DNA of 64,000 bases from an uncultured Hymenobacter sp. (GCA_913776615.1 CAJYPK010000041.1:78150-142149), one strand, 5' to 3'; positions 52,535 through 61,702 are shown, numbered from the stretch's first letter. The notes: a model not told the origin generated them from the sequence alone. Translations and numbers: made by a program.

Positions 52535-52622
52535 GTAACACCAAGCTCCGGCTTGGTGAATCGTTATTGAGCCTCGCATTGATTGCTACTCAACGATTCA
52601 CCAAGCCGGAGCTTGGTGTTAC
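52535..52622. repeat. REP-like paired hairpin, copy D (88 bases)
   Basis: It has the same GTAAC/GTTAC ends and CACCAAGC/GCTTGGTG arms as the 79-base copies but a longer centre with TGAATCGTT inverted repeats. Its right end supplies the TAA stop codon (52619-52621 on the minus strand) of the neighbouring hydrolase gene. Confidence 0.9.
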
Positions 52623-53305
52623 AATTCTACCGACTCGCCGATGCGCAGCAGGCGCAGGTTTTTGCCAGCCGCTTTAGCCTCGGCCAGCGCCGCCGCGTGG
52701 TCGATGGCGATGGCGGGGAAGGTATCGTAGTGCATGCCAATTATTTCGCTGGTACCCACCCAGTCGGCAGCCACCAGCGCGTCGGTGAGGCCCATGGTGT
52801 AGTGGTCGCCGATGGGCAGCAGGGCTACGTCAACCTTATGGCGCTCGCCGATGAGTTTGAGGTCGTAGGTGAGGGCCGTATCACCGGCGAAGTAAAAGGT
52901 CTTGTGCGAGCCATCGTTGGCGTTGACGACGAAGCCCATCGCCACGCCGGCGTACGAGCCGTCGGGAAACGACGAGCTGTGGGCAGCCGCCACGCAATGC
53001 ACTGTGCCGAAGGGCAGCACCACCTTGCCGCCCAGATTGGTACCGATGGTCTCGATGCCCTTGGCACCGAAGTAGCCGGCTATTTCGGCGATAGCCAGAA
53101 TCTTAGCGCCTGTGCGCTTGGCGATAGATTCCACGTCGGCGATGTGGTCGCCGTGACCGTGCGAAATCAGGATGTAGTCGGCCTGAATGGCATCGACGTT
53201 GATGGCCGAAGCCAGCGGGTTGGGGCTGATGAAGGGGTCGAACAGCACGCGCACGCCGCCGATGGTGGCCAGAAAGCTGGCGTGACCGAAATAGGTAAGC
53301 TGCAT
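52619..53305 (-). CDS. UPF0173-type metal-dependent hydrolase
   Basis: A 228-residue metallo-beta-lactamase-fold protein with the metal motif SHGHGDHIADV near residues 48-58, YFGHASF at the start and MHYDTFPAI at the end. The start at 53305 is the conserved MQLTYFGHASFL; upstream frame is not plausible. Relatives include UlaG-like proteins and UPF0173, whose substrate is not fixed. Its stop codon overlaps the repeat copy D. Confidence 0.88.
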   Translation of the reverse strand: MQLTYFGHASFLATIGGVRVLFDPFISPNPLASAINVDAIQADYILISHGHGDHIADVESIAKRTGAKILAIAEIAGYFGAKGIETIGTNLGGKVVLPFGTVHCVAAAHSSSFPDGSYAGVAMGFVVNANDGSHKTFYFAGDTALTYDLKLIGERHKVDVALLPIGDHYTMGLTDALVAADWVGTSEIIGMHYDTFPAIAIDHAAALAEAKAAGKNLRLLRIGESVEL

Positions 53306-53380
53306 GGGAAAGAGTAAAAAGGTGGGAGGATGTGAGAATGTGGAAGATGGCTGCGGTGCCCGGGCGGCCCACCCCGCCCC

Positions 53381-53388
53381 TACCTTTG
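53381..53388 (+). promoter_or_regulatory. -7 box of the substrate-binding protein gene
   Basis: TACCTTTG fits TAnnTTTG. The start codon at 53408 lies 19 bases on, so the leader is short. Confidence 0.6.
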
Positions 53389-53407
53389 CAACCGACACTC
53401 CGAACCG

Positions 53408-55096
53408 ATGTTTCTACCCGAATTGCGTTTTCGCTGGCTCGCCGGGCTGGCCTCCGTCGCCAGCCTGGCGCTGCTGGCCGCCTGCTCGGGCGCCGGCCTT
53501 TCGGCGGCCGACGAGCGGCGCGTGTTCCGCTACAACCAGCCCGAGGCCCTGACCTCGCTCGACCCCGCCTTCGCCCGCAACCAGGCCAACAGCTGGGCGG
53601 TGGCCCAGCTCTACAACGGCCTGCTGGAGCTGGACTCGACCTTGCAGCCCGCGCCCGCGCTGGCCCGGCGGTACGAGATTTCGCCGGACGGGCTTACCTA
53701 TACGTTCTGGCTGCGGCGGGAGGCCAAGTTCCATGCTAGCGAGGCCTTTGCCGGGGGGCAGGGCCGGCCGGTGGTGGCCAGCGATTTCGTATACTCGTTT
53801 CGGCGGCTATTCGATGCGGGCACAGCTTCGCCGGGCGGCTGGATATTTCGGGGCAAGGTGCTGGAAGACAGTAAAGGAAATATCAGCGATACCTGCTTCG
53901 TGGCGGTGAATGATTCTACGCTGCGTATTCACCTCAAGGCCCCGTTTATTCCTTTTCTGAGCCTGCTCACGATGCCCTACACCTACGTGGTGCCGCACGA
54001 GGCGGTAGCGAAGTACGGCAAGGACTTCCGTGAGCACCCGGTAGGTACGGGACCATTTCAATTCAAGGTGTGGGATGAGGGCAACGTGCTGCTCTACCAC
54101 CGCAACCCGCACTACTGGCGCGTAGATGCCCAGGGCAAGCCACTGCCGTACCTCGATGCCGTGGCCATCAGCTTCATCGCCGACCGCAAAACGGAGTTCT
54201 TAACTTTCCTGCAAGGCAAATTAGACTTCCTAAGCGGGATCCGCGAAGGCTCCCGCGACTTGATTCTCAACCCCGACGGCTCGGTGCGGGCCGATTTTCA
54301 AGGGCGCTTCAACCTGCAAAAAGCGCCCTACCTCAACACCGAATACCTGGGCTTCCAACTCGACTCGACCAACCTCACCGGCGAGCAGGCCCGTCAGGGC
54401 CGCGCCCTGCGCGACGTGCGCGTGCGCCAGGCGCTGAGCTACGCCCTCAACCGGCCCGAACTGCTGGCCTACGTACTCAACCACGTGGGGCGGCCGGGCG
54501 AGTCGGGCTTCGTGCCGGCGGCGCTGCCCTCGTTTTCGCCGGCCAAGGTGCCCGGCTACACGTTTCTGCCCCAGAAGGCGCGGGCCTTATTGGCCGCCGC
54601 GGGCTACGGGGCCCGCCGGCCGCTGCAACTGCGCTTGAGCACGGTGGCCGAGCGCAAGGCCGTGGCCGAATACCTCCAAAAAAACTGGGCCGACGTGGGC
54701 GTGCAGGTTCAGATCGACATCAACCAGTCGGCCGCCCAGCAGGAACTGGTAGACAACGGACGGGCGGCCTTTTTCAGCAAGAGTTGGCTGGGCGACTACC
54801 CCGACGCCGAGAATTACCTGGCCCTGTTTTACTCGCCCAATTTCAGCCCCGCCGGACCGGATAAAACGCACTACAAATCGGCGGAGTACGACCGCCTGTA
54901 CACCCAGGCCATCCGGGAGCAGGACGCGGCTCAGCGTACGGCCCTCTACCAGCAGATGGACCGCCTCGTGGTGCGCGACCAACCGGTGATTTCACTGTAC
55001 TACGACGAGATAATCCGCCTCACCCAGCGCAACGTGCAAGGCCTCACCGCCAATCCCATGAACCAGCTGCTGCTGGAGCGGGTAAGAAAACAATAG
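53408..55096 (+). CDS. Oligopeptide-type ABC substrate-binding lipoprotein
   Basis: A 562-residue lipoprotein of the SBP_bac_5 family with lipobox LLAACSG near residue 26. Typical parts: LTSLDPAFARNQANSWAVAQLYNGLLEL, the ISPDGLTYTFWLRREAKFH motif, ASDFVYSFRRLF and GTGPFQFKVWDEGN. It binds peptides or other oligomers for an ABC importer, whose permease and ATPase genes are not in the window. It is divergently arranged from the hydrolase, with a promoter in the 102-base gap. Confidence 0.92.
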   Translation: MFLPELRFRWLAGLASVASLALLAACSGAGLSAADERRVFRYNQPEALTSLDPAFARNQANSWAVAQLYNGLLELDSTLQPAPALARRYEISPDGLTYTFWLRREAKFHASEAFAGGQGRPVVASDFVYSFRRLFDAGTASPGGWIFRGKVLEDSKGNISDTCFVAVNDSTLRIHLKAPFIPFLSLLTMPYTYVVPHEAVAKYGKDFREHPVGTGPFQFKVWDEGNVLLYHRNPHYWRVDAQGKPLPYLDAVAISFIADRKTEFLTFLQGKLDFLSGIREGSRDLILNPDGSVRADFQGRFNLQKAPYLNTEYLGFQLDSTNLTGEQARQGRALRDVRVRQALSYALNRPELLAYVLNHVGRPGESGFVPAALPSFSPAKVPGYTFLPQKARALLAAAGYGARRPLQLRLSTVAERKAVAEYLQKNWADVGVQVQIDINQSAAQQELVDNGRAAFFSKSWLGDYPDAENYLALFYSPNFSPAGPDKTHYKSAEYDRLYTQAIREQDAAQRTALYQQMDRLVVRDQPVISLYYDEIIRLTQRNVQGLTANPMNQLLLERVRKQ

Positions 55097-55105
55097 CCGG
55101 TGCGC

Positions 55106-55129
55106 TGTAAAACGGAGTGGTACTCCGTT
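55106..55129. repeat. AACGGAGTGGTACTCCGTT palindrome
   Basis: Second copy of the palindrome at 48171-48197, ten bases after the lipoprotein stop. The rest of the 222-base gap to yidC holds the terminator below. Confidence 0.7.
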
Positions 55130-55252
55130 CATCCATCGCCCGCAAAAGGAGTGGCTATTCACGGCAGCCTACGTCAAGAGCAAGGCAAAGCTGAGTGGAA
55201 ATTTGGGCGTGTTGACTTAGGAGTTGACGAAAACCAAGCCCGGCTCGGCCAT

Positions 55253-55295
55253 AAAAAGAGCGTCCGGTCGTGCTCAGCACGACCGGACGCTCTTT
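55253..55295 (-). terminator. Terminator of yidC
   Basis: A perfect 19-base stem beginning AAAGAGCGTCCGGTCGTGC with a TCA loop; on the minus strand it is followed by TTTTTAT. It lies 23 bases past the yidC stop. Confidence 0.92.
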
Positions 55296-55318
55296 AGTAG
55301 CAGCTAGTTGGTAACTGG

Positions 55319-57115
55319 CTAGGCTTTGCCCGAGGAGGGTTTCTTGGCTTGCGCCTCGCGCTCCTGGGCGGCTTTCATGGCCTCGGCCAGGCGAGCCTGG
55401 AAGCCGGTGGGTTTCTTGTCTTTGTTTTTCACCTTGTTGGCTTCGAGCTGGGCGCGAATCTTGGTATCGTCCACGAACGAGCGGGTGAGAGCCTGCTGGC
55501 CCAGCGTGACAAGGTTCGACACGAGGTAGTACCACGTGAGGCCCGAGGCAAAGCTGTTGAGTACGAAGAAGAACACGAGCGGCATGAGGTAGCTGTAGAA
55601 CTTCATCGGCCCCTGCATGGCGGCGGTGTTCATCTGGTTGCTCTGGTAGGTCATGAAGAGCGTCGAGATGGTCATCAGCACCGTGAACAGGCTGATGTGA
55701 TTGCCCAGGTAGGGCAGCGTGAAGGGCAGGATAATCGGGTTGTCGTACGTGCTCAGGTCGTGCGCCCACAGGAAAGACTGCTGCCGCAGCTCAATCGCGT
55801 TGGGAAAGAACTGGAACATGGCGAACAGAATCGGCAGCGTGAGCAGCGTGGGCACGCAGCCGCTGAGCGGCGACACGCCAAACTGCTGGTACAGCTTCAT
55901 GGTCTCCTGCTGGCTCTTCACCTGGTCGTCGGGGTACTTGGCCTTGATCTCGTCGAGCTCGGGCTTGAGCACTTTCATGCGGGCCTGGCTTTCGTAGGTC
56001 TTGTAGGTCAGCGGCCAGGTTACGAGCTTGATAATCACCACCAGCAGCAGGATAATGATGCCGTACGACGAGATGAATTGCTCCAGGAAGTGGAACACCG
56101 GCAGCACCACGAAGCGGTTGACCCAGCGGAACAAGCCCCAGCCCAGGTACACGTTGCGGTCGAAGTTGGGCGCGACGTCCTTGAGCAGGTTAAATTGGTT
56201 GGGGCCGAAGAAGAAGCGGTACTGACCGCCGGCCGGGCTGGTCACGTCGGCCACGGGCAGGGCCAGCGTGGTGCTCAGCGTTTTGATAAACGTCGAGTCG
56301 GCCAGGTTCACCGTCGAGTTGAAGGTGCCGCTGGCGAAGGGCTGCGAATCGGCAATGAAGCCGGCCACGAAGAAGTCGTGCTTGTCGGCCGACCACTTGA
56401 TGGGCGAGGTGATTTTCATCTCCTCGGGCTTCTCGCTGGCCTCGGCCAAGGAGCCCGGGTCGTCGCTGGCCAGGTAGTGGTTGATGGTAGTATGGTTGCG
56501 GTTCTGCTTGAGGTCCTGCTCGGTCTGGCGCACATTGTCCACGAAGCTGAACGTGAGCGGCTGCGGGGCCACGGCCACGCCGCTCAGCTTGAGGTTATAC
56601 TTCACCTCGTAGCCGGTTTTAGGCAGCGTGTAGGTCTGGGTGATGGTGCCGCCCGCCACGGGCGCGGTAAAGGCCAGCTGCTGGCCACCGTCGGCAGTGG
56701 TAGTGGGGGCATCGGCCCGGAAGTTGAGGCTAGCGAAGTCGATGGTCTGGCCGCCGGTGGTAGTCAGCTTGGTGCCGAAGCGGGCGCTCTGGGCATCAAA
56801 CAAGTCGAGCGGCTTGCCAAAGAACGTCTTGTAGTTGTTGAGGCGCACGGCCGTTACGCGGCCACCCTGCGTCGAGAATTGCAGCGTCAGCTCGGGGTTT
56901 TTGAGCTCGATGCCGCGCACCGGGCCAGCCGTAGTATCGGTGGGGGCAGCCTCGGGGGCGAGGGCGGGGGTAGAGCCAGCGGGCTGGCCCGTAGTGGCGG
57001 TAGTGGGGGCCTGGGCCTTGTTTTTCTCTACCTTCTCTTTGGGCGAGAAGAAAAACAGGTATACCAGGAGCAAGGCCGAGATAAGGAAAAGGCCAGTCGC
57101 TTGGTTGCGGTCCAT
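55319..57115 (-). CDS. yidC: YidC membrane protein insertase
   Basis: A 598-residue insertase. An N-terminal helix (ATGLFLISALLLVYLFFF) precedes a linker rich in Thr, Pro and Ala, then a periplasmic beta-sandwich (about 75-330) and the conserved five-helix core (RWVNRFVVLPVFHFLEQ, GVSPLSGCVPTLLTLPILFAMFQFF, MPLVFFFVLNSFASGLTWYY). The C-terminus is basic. It helps insert and fold membrane proteins with or without SecYEG. A -7 box is at 57141-57148 and a terminator follows. Confidence 0.97.
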   Translation of the reverse strand: MDRNQATGLFLISALLLVYLFFFSPKEKVEKNKAQAPTTATTGQPAGSTPALAPEAAPTDTTAGPVRGIELKNPELTLQFSTQGGRVTAVRLNNYKTFFGKPLDLFDAQSARFGTKLTTTGGQTIDFASLNFRADAPTTTADGGQQLAFTAPVAGGTITQTYTLPKTGYEVKYNLKLSGVAVAPQPLTFSFVDNVRQTEQDLKQNRNHTTINHYLASDDPGSLAEASEKPEEMKITSPIKWSADKHDFFVAGFIADSQPFASGTFNSTVNLADSTFIKTLSTTLALPVADVTSPAGGQYRFFFGPNQFNLLKDVAPNFDRNVYLGWGLFRWVNRFVVLPVFHFLEQFISSYGIIILLLVVIIKLVTWPLTYKTYESQARMKVLKPELDEIKAKYPDDQVKSQQETMKLYQQFGVSPLSGCVPTLLTLPILFAMFQFFPNAIELRQQSFLWAHDLSTYDNPIILPFTLPYLGNHISLFTVLMTISTLFMTYQSNQMNTAAMQGPMKFYSYLMPLVFFFVLNSFASGLTWYYLVSNLVTLGQQALTRSFVDDTKIRAQLEANKVKNKDKKPTGFQARLAEAMKAAQEREAQAKKPSSGKA

Positions 57116-57140
57116 TTACTAATAAAAAGAATACGAGGGG

Positions 57141-57148
57141 CAAAGGTA
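57141..57148 (-). promoter_or_regulatory. -7 box of yidC
   Basis: On the minus strand, TACCTTTG, 25 bases before the start codon. Confidence 0.6.
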
Positions 57149-57155
57149 AGGCTGC

Positions 57156-57242
57156 TTTAAGCTGTTAGCCGTTAGCGGCTAGCTGTTAGCTTCTCTCGCA
57201 GAAAAAAGCTAACAGCTAGCCGCTAACGGCTAACAGCTTAAA
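57156..57242. repeat. Perfect 37-base inverted repeat with GCTGTTAGC motifs
   Basis: Exact 37-base arms (TTTAAGCTGTTAGCCGTTAG onward) with a 13-base centre. GCTGTTAGC-like words recur near 46755, 46957 and 57440. It lies just upstream of yidC. Confidence 0.85.
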
Positions 57243-57259
57243 AAACCTTATAACGCACT

Positions 57260-57423
57260 GCTGGCCGCCGTTTAGCGCGCAGCGCGTAACGGCTGGCCGA
57301 CCAGTGGGGTGGGTTTCCAAACCCGCGAGCGGCAGGCGGGATGTGCGTCCTGCCACGCGAGTCTGGAGACTCGCCCCACTGGTCGGCCAGCCGTTACGCG
57401 CTGCGCGCTAAACGGCGGCCAGC
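57260..57423. repeat. 164-base element with perfect 50-base inverted ends
   Basis: The first and last 50 bases (GCTGGCCGCCGTTTAGCGCG onward) are exact inverted copies. The 64-base centre has no gene. Its structure is that of a small non-autonomous element, but no target-site duplication or second copy was seen. Together with the repeat at 57156 it fills the 367-base gap between yidC and pyrG. Confidence 0.8.
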
Positions 57424-57482
57424 GGTTCTATTGGGAAAAGAGCTAACCGCTAGCAGCTAATAGCTAGCAGCTTAAAGCAGCT

Positions 57483-59135
57483 TTACAGGCCCTTCTTATG
57501 CTGAATGGCGGCTTTCACGAAGCGCACGAACAGCGGGTGCGGGGTTTCGACGGTGCTCTTGAGCTCGGGGTGAAACTGGCCGGCCACAAACCACGGGTGC
57601 ACCGTTTTGGGCAGCTCGATTACTTCCACCAGGCCGGTCTCGGGGTTGGTGCCCGAGAGGTGCAGGCCGGCATCTTCAAACCGCTGGGCGTAAGCCCCGT
57701 TGAACTCATAGCGGTGGCGGTGGCGCTCGCTGATAGTATTGCGGCCGTAGGCCTTGGCCGCGCGCGAGTTGCGCTTGAGCTCGCAGGTGTAAGCGCCGAG
57801 GCGCATGGTGCCGCCCTTCTGAGTCACGTCCTTTTGGTCGGCCATGAGGGCAATAACCGGGTCGGGCGTGAGCGGGTTCATCTCGGTTGAGCTGGCCTCG
57901 GGCAGCCCCAGCACGTGGCGGGCGTACTCCACCACGGCCACTTGCATACCCAGGCAGATGCCGAAGAACGGAATGCGCTGCTCGCGTACGTAGCGCACGG
58001 CCGCCACCTTCCCCTCGAAGCCCCGCTCGCCGAAGCCGGGGGCTACCAATACGGCGTCGACGCCTTCGAGCTGCTGCACGGCGTTCTCGGGCGTCAGAAA
58101 TTCGCTCTGGATGGTGCGCACCCGCACCTTGCACTCGTTGGTGGCACCGGCGTGAATAAAGGCCTCGGTAATCGACTTGTAAGCGTCGGGCAGCTCCACG
58201 TACTTGCCTACCAGCGCGATAGTTACCTCCTCGGTCGGGTTCTTCAGGCGACCCAAAAACTCCTTCCACTCCTCCAGATCGGGGGTATGGCCACCGTTGA
58301 GCCGCAGCTTGCTAATGACGCGGGCATCCAGCTCCTCCTTGAGCATGAGCAGCGGCACTGAATAAATGCTGTCGGCGTCGAGGCTCTCGATAACGGAGTT
58401 GATTTTGACGTTGCAGAACAGGGCAATTTTGCGGCGCATCTCCACCGGAATGGGGTGCTCGGAGCGGCACACCAGGATGTCGGGCTGCAAGCCGGCCTCG
58501 CGCAGGTCGCGTACCGAGTGCTGGGTAGGCTTGGTTTTGAGCTCGCCGGCCGCCGCCAGAAACGGCAGCAGCGTGAGGTGAATCACGAGCGAATCGTGGG
58601 GCGGCAGCTCCCAGCGCAGCTGGCGCACGGCCTCCACGAAGGGCAGGCTCTCGATGTCGCCGATGCAGCCGCCGATTTCGGTGATGACCACGTCGAACTT
58701 GCCGTCCTGACCCAGCAGCAGCATCCGGCGCTTGATTTCGTCGGTGATGTGGGGCACTACCTGCACCGTTTTGCCGAGGAACGCGCCCTCGCGCTCGCGC
58801 CGGATCACGGTGTCGTAGATGCGGCCCGTGGTTACGTTGTTGGCCTGCGAGGTGGGCGTGTTGAGAAAGCGCTCGTAATGGCCCAGGTCGAGGTCAGTTT
58901 CGGCCCCGTCGTCGGTGACGTAACATTCGCCGTGCTCGTAGGGATTGAGCGTGCCCGGGTCGATGTTGATGTAGGGGTCGAATTTTTGAATGGTAACTCG
59001 GAAGCCTCTCGCCTGCAAAAGCTTAGCCAGGGAGGCGGAAATGATTCCTTTTCCGAGTGAGGAGGTAACGCCGCCGGTGACGAAGATGTACTTCGCGGCC
59101 GACGCTGGGGGGGTAGGAGTGGAGCGTTCAGGCAT
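57483..59135 (-). CDS. pyrG: CTP synthase
   Basis: A 550-residue enzyme that makes CTP from UTP, ATP and glutamine. The start at 59135 begins MPERSTPTPP before the conserved KYIFVTGGVTSSLGKG; upstream frame is not plausible. Synthetase domain motifs include QKFDPYINIDPGT and DGAETDLDLGHYERF; the glutaminase part has GICLGMQ (catalytic Cys), GGTMRLG and the QFHPEL triad region near the end. The -7 box at 59145-59152 is very close to the start codon, so the mRNA may be almost leaderless. Confidence 0.97.
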   Translation of the reverse strand: MPERSTPTPPASAAKYIFVTGGVTSSLGKGIISASLAKLLQARGFRVTIQKFDPYINIDPGTLNPYEHGECYVTDDGAETDLDLGHYERFLNTPTSQANNVTTGRIYDTVIRREREGAFLGKTVQVVPHITDEIKRRMLLLGQDGKFDVVITEIGGCIGDIESLPFVEAVRQLRWELPPHDSLVIHLTLLPFLAAAGELKTKPTQHSVRDLREAGLQPDILVCRSEHPIPVEMRRKIALFCNVKINSVIESLDADSIYSVPLLMLKEELDARVISKLRLNGGHTPDLEEWKEFLGRLKNPTEEVTIALVGKYVELPDAYKSITEAFIHAGATNECKVRVRTIQSEFLTPENAVQQLEGVDAVLVAPGFGERGFEGKVAAVRYVREQRIPFFGICLGMQVAVVEYARHVLGLPEASSTEMNPLTPDPVIALMADQKDVTQKGGTMRLGAYTCELKRNSRAAKAYGRNTISERHRHRYEFNGAYAQRFEDAGLHLSGTNPETGLVEVIELPKTVHPWFVAGQFHPELKSTVETPHPLFVRFVKAAIQHKKGL

Positions 59136-59144
59136 GACGGGGGA

Positions 59145-59152
59145 CAAAGTTA
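59145..59152 (-). promoter_or_regulatory. -7 box of pyrG
   Basis: On the minus strand, TAACTTTG, ten bases before the start codon. Initiation a few bases later would leave an untranslated leader of only a few bases. Confidence 0.5.
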
Positions 59153-59210
59153 CGGCGCAGCCGGCGGTGCTGGCGGGTTTATTTTGAACTGCCCCGGCTG
59201 GCCGGCTGGG

Positions 59211-59218
59211 TATTTTTG
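59211..59218 (+). promoter_or_regulatory. -7 box of the beta-helix gene
   Basis: TATTTTTG fits TAnnTTTG, 62 bases before the start at 59281. A TTTTG lies upstream at 59182-59186, but 24 bases is a long spacing. Confidence 0.5.
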
Positions 59219-59280
59219 CCCCCTGGCACACTACTTGGCCCGGTGGGCGAGTTAGCCAGCACAAGCTTTCACCGACTGCG

Positions 59281-61191
59281 ATGACCCTAGTTTCCCTCAC
59301 TTTCCCCATCCGCCCTCGCCGCTGGCTCTGGCTGCTGAGTAGCTTACTCTTAGCCGCGGGCCTGGCATCGGCCCAGCCCGCGACTACCGTCCTGCGTAAA
59401 GACCTGAAACGCGATTTCGGGGCCGTGGGCGACGGTAAAACCAACGATCAGGCGGCCTTTCAGAAAGCTGCCGATTTTTTCAATCAGCGCGCCAAAACTC
59501 CGGCCGGGACGGGACCCGCCGTGCTCGCCATTCCGAGGGGCGTGTACCTGGTCGGCCGGCAGAATCCGCTCGGCGGCGATGGCATTGACGTGCTGCGGCT
59601 CACCGGCTGCCGTAACCTCACGATCCAGGGAGCCGATAGCGTCGATACCGAAATCCGCTTTGCCAGCGGTTTGTACTACGGGGCGTTCGATCCCGCGGCC
59701 CGGCGACCATTCGAGGCCCCCACGGCTTTCTTTGTGGATAGAAAATACGCGGCCATCGTGGGGACCTGCCTCGTGCTGCAAGGCTGCGAAAACGTCACCG
59801 TCACCGGGCTGGCCATCAATGGCAACGTGGGCCGCGCCGTGGTGGGCGGGCACTGGGGCGACACCGGCATCCAGCTCAGCTACGACGGTATTTTTGTGGG
59901 TGACTCGCGCCGCATTACGCTGCGCGGGCTGGCCCTGCACCACTTTGGCCGCGATGGTATTCAAGTGCTCAACTACTTGGCAAAGAGCCTCGACGATGCC
60001 CAGGCCGACAACATTCTGCTCGAAAACCTGACCTGTACGTACAACGGTCGGCAGGGCCTGTCGGTAACGGGCGTGAGCGGGCTGCGCGCCGTTAATTGCA
60101 GCTTCAGCCACACCGGGCGGGTGGTGGTACCCTCGCTGGGCAAAGCGCTGTTTTCCAACCCCGGCGCGGGCGTAGACCTGGAGCCCGAAAATGGCTTCGT
60201 CAAAAATGTGCGCTTCGATAATTGCCGCCTGCTTGACAACGCCGGCCAGGCGCTGGTGTCGGACCGGCCCGCCGGCGACCACCCCGAAAAGACCAAAAAT
60301 ATCGTCATCGCCAACTGCCTGCTCTGGGGCACTACCAACTGGTCGGTCTGGGTGACGCAACCCGATTTTCTGTTTACCAACTGCCGTATCTACGGGGCTT
60401 TCGTACACGGCTGCCGGGCCACTACCAAGCGCGAAGCCACGCGCTTCGTGGGCTGCACCTTTGAAGACCGGCCGTATCGGGGGCAAACGGCCTACGGTAA
60501 TTTCATGCTGCACTCCGATGAGGCGGCCCGCTACATGAGCTTCACCGATTGCCGGTTTGTAGGTACCCACAACTATCTGCTGTGGGCCATCGTGAGCAAG
60601 CCGCCGGGCGGTGGCAACCCCGACACCGCCAGTTTTTTCCACCTGCGGCGCTGCACGTTTCTCTACGATTATACCCAGCCCACGCAGGGCTCCTACGATA
60701 ATCTCCAGGGAGCCGTGTTCACGGGAGCCAACGTGTTTCGCGATGGCCCGCACCGCACCAGTAAGCACCGGACTAACGTGACGCTCGGCACCGGGGCCGC
60801 CTCGGGCTCGACGGTGGTGCGGGCACCGGGCAGCCTTCAACTGCTGGCTACCAACACGGCCTATACCGTGGTAGCGGGCCTCGATATCGGGCGCGAGCCT
60901 GCCCGCGCCCGCGATTCGGCCAGCGTAGTGGTAGGACCGGGCAATAGCTTAGTCATCAATGATCTGGGCTGGACGGTAACGGAGCTGTACATCGGCCCTA
61001 CCTCGCGGTTAGTACTCAAAAAAGGCGCGTCGCTGGACGTAGCAGCGCACACCAAGGTGACCATCGCCGGCCAGCTGATAGTGGAAGACGGGGCCTATTT
61101 CAACGTGGACCCCGCCACCCCAGTCACGACCGTGGGCCGGGGCCGCCTGCGGCTGGCTCCCAAAGCCATCCGGGGCCGGCGCCCGAATTAG
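59281..61191 (+). CDS. Secreted right-handed beta-helix protein (pectate lyase superfamily)
   Basis: A 636-residue protein with a signal peptide (RWLWLLSSLLLAAGLASAQ). The family start DFGAVGDGKTNDQAAFQKA is clear, followed by many beta-helix turns with the N-x-T pattern (CRNLTIQG, CENVTVTGLAI, NCSFSHTG, NCRLLDN, NCRIYG). Residues 500-630 are a second beta-rich, Val/Thr-rich region (TLGTGAASGSTVVR, SLVINDLGWTV). The enzyme class cannot be told; it may cut or bind a polysaccharide. It precedes a cellulase by 511 bases and could form a small polysaccharide unit with it. Confidence 0.85.
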   Translation: MTLVSLTFPIRPRRWLWLLSSLLLAAGLASAQPATTVLRKDLKRDFGAVGDGKTNDQAAFQKAADFFNQRAKTPAGTGPAVLAIPRGVYLVGRQNPLGGDGIDVLRLTGCRNLTIQGADSVDTEIRFASGLYYGAFDPAARRPFEAPTAFFVDRKYAAIVGTCLVLQGCENVTVTGLAINGNVGRAVVGGHWGDTGIQLSYDGIFVGDSRRITLRGLALHHFGRDGIQVLNYLAKSLDDAQADNILLENLTCTYNGRQGLSVTGVSGLRAVNCSFSHTGRVVVPSLGKALFSNPGAGVDLEPENGFVKNVRFDNCRLLDNAGQALVSDRPAGDHPEKTKNIVIANCLLWGTTNWSVWVTQPDFLFTNCRIYGAFVHGCRATTKREATRFVGCTFEDRPYRGQTAYGNFMLHSDEAARYMSFTDCRFVGTHNYLLWAIVSKPPGGGNPDTASFFHLRRCTFLYDYTQPTQGSYDNLQGAVFTGANVFRDGPHRTSKHRTNVTLGTGAASGSTVVRAPGSLQLLATNTAYTVVAGLDIGREPARARDSASVVVGPGNSLVINDLGWTVTELYIGPTSRLVLKKGASLDVAAHTKVTIAGQLIVEDGAYFNVDPATPVTTVGRGRLRLAPKAIRGRRPN

Positions 61192-61302
61192 GGTGCGCCG
61201 GGCGGTGAGCGTGGCGTCGAGAGCAGTTGGTCCACCGGCCGAGTAGGGGGCGCGGCCAGCCGCCTACTTACCCTTCTTGCAATTTGAGCAATATTGTTAT
61301 TT

Positions 61303-61347
61303 CGCCCCTCCCCGCCGCCCCGGTCGCGGGGAGGGGCGTCATTTTTT
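61303..61347 (+). terminator. Terminator after the beta-helix gene
   Basis: CGCCCCTCCCCGC pairs with GCGGGGAGGGGCG and is followed by TCATTTTTT. It lies 112 bases after the stop codon. Confidence 0.7.
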
Positions 61348-61582
61348 GCTTGCACCGTGCCCGATAGGCGGGGCTTCGCACGGGCATCATGGAGTGGTCG
61401 CGCCTGGTGGTGCCGCGGGCGGGCCGGCACTCACTAGCGATTGCCACCTGACGGCTGCCGGCTTCTAGCTAAAAGTGCGGTGATTGCTCACCTCAAGCCA
61501 GTCCGGCAAACAACAACTCTGCGTCGCCGGCGAGCGGGCGCTTGGCCCCAGAAACCAGCATAAAAGCCGGCTGACGGACGGG

Positions 61583-61598
61583 CTAAAAATATTTTTAG
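61583..61598 (+). promoter_or_regulatory. Perfect palindrome CTAAAAATATTTTTAG
   Basis: A 16-base perfect palindrome 105 bases before the cellulase start, AT-rich in a GC-rich region. It may be an operator. Confidence 0.4.
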
Positions 61599-61650
61599 TC
61601 AGGCACTAGGGGGGAGGCGCTTCGGCGGTGTAGTACAAGTGGCGGGGCCT

Positions 61651-61662
61651 GCAAACGTTTGC
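61651..61662 (+). promoter_or_regulatory. LacI-family-type operator GCAAACGTTTGC
   Basis: A perfect 12-base palindrome of the form bound by LacI/PurR/GalR-type repressors, 41 bases before the cellulase start. A LacI-type regulator gene is not in the window. The remaining parts of the gap 61192-61702 show nothing else. Confidence 0.5.
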
Positions 61663-61702
61663 GGGGGCCGACCATCCTTTTCCACCTTTTTCCCACCCAT
61701 CA

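Noticed and set aside
55349..57160. 603-codon plus-strand frame opposite yidC
   Set aside because: YidC is clear on the minus strand with a promoter and terminator; the plus frame is a by-product of its codon bias.
57260..57423. Insertion sequence
   Set aside because: The element is too short for a transposase and has no flanking target duplication that I could see; it is reported only as a repeat.
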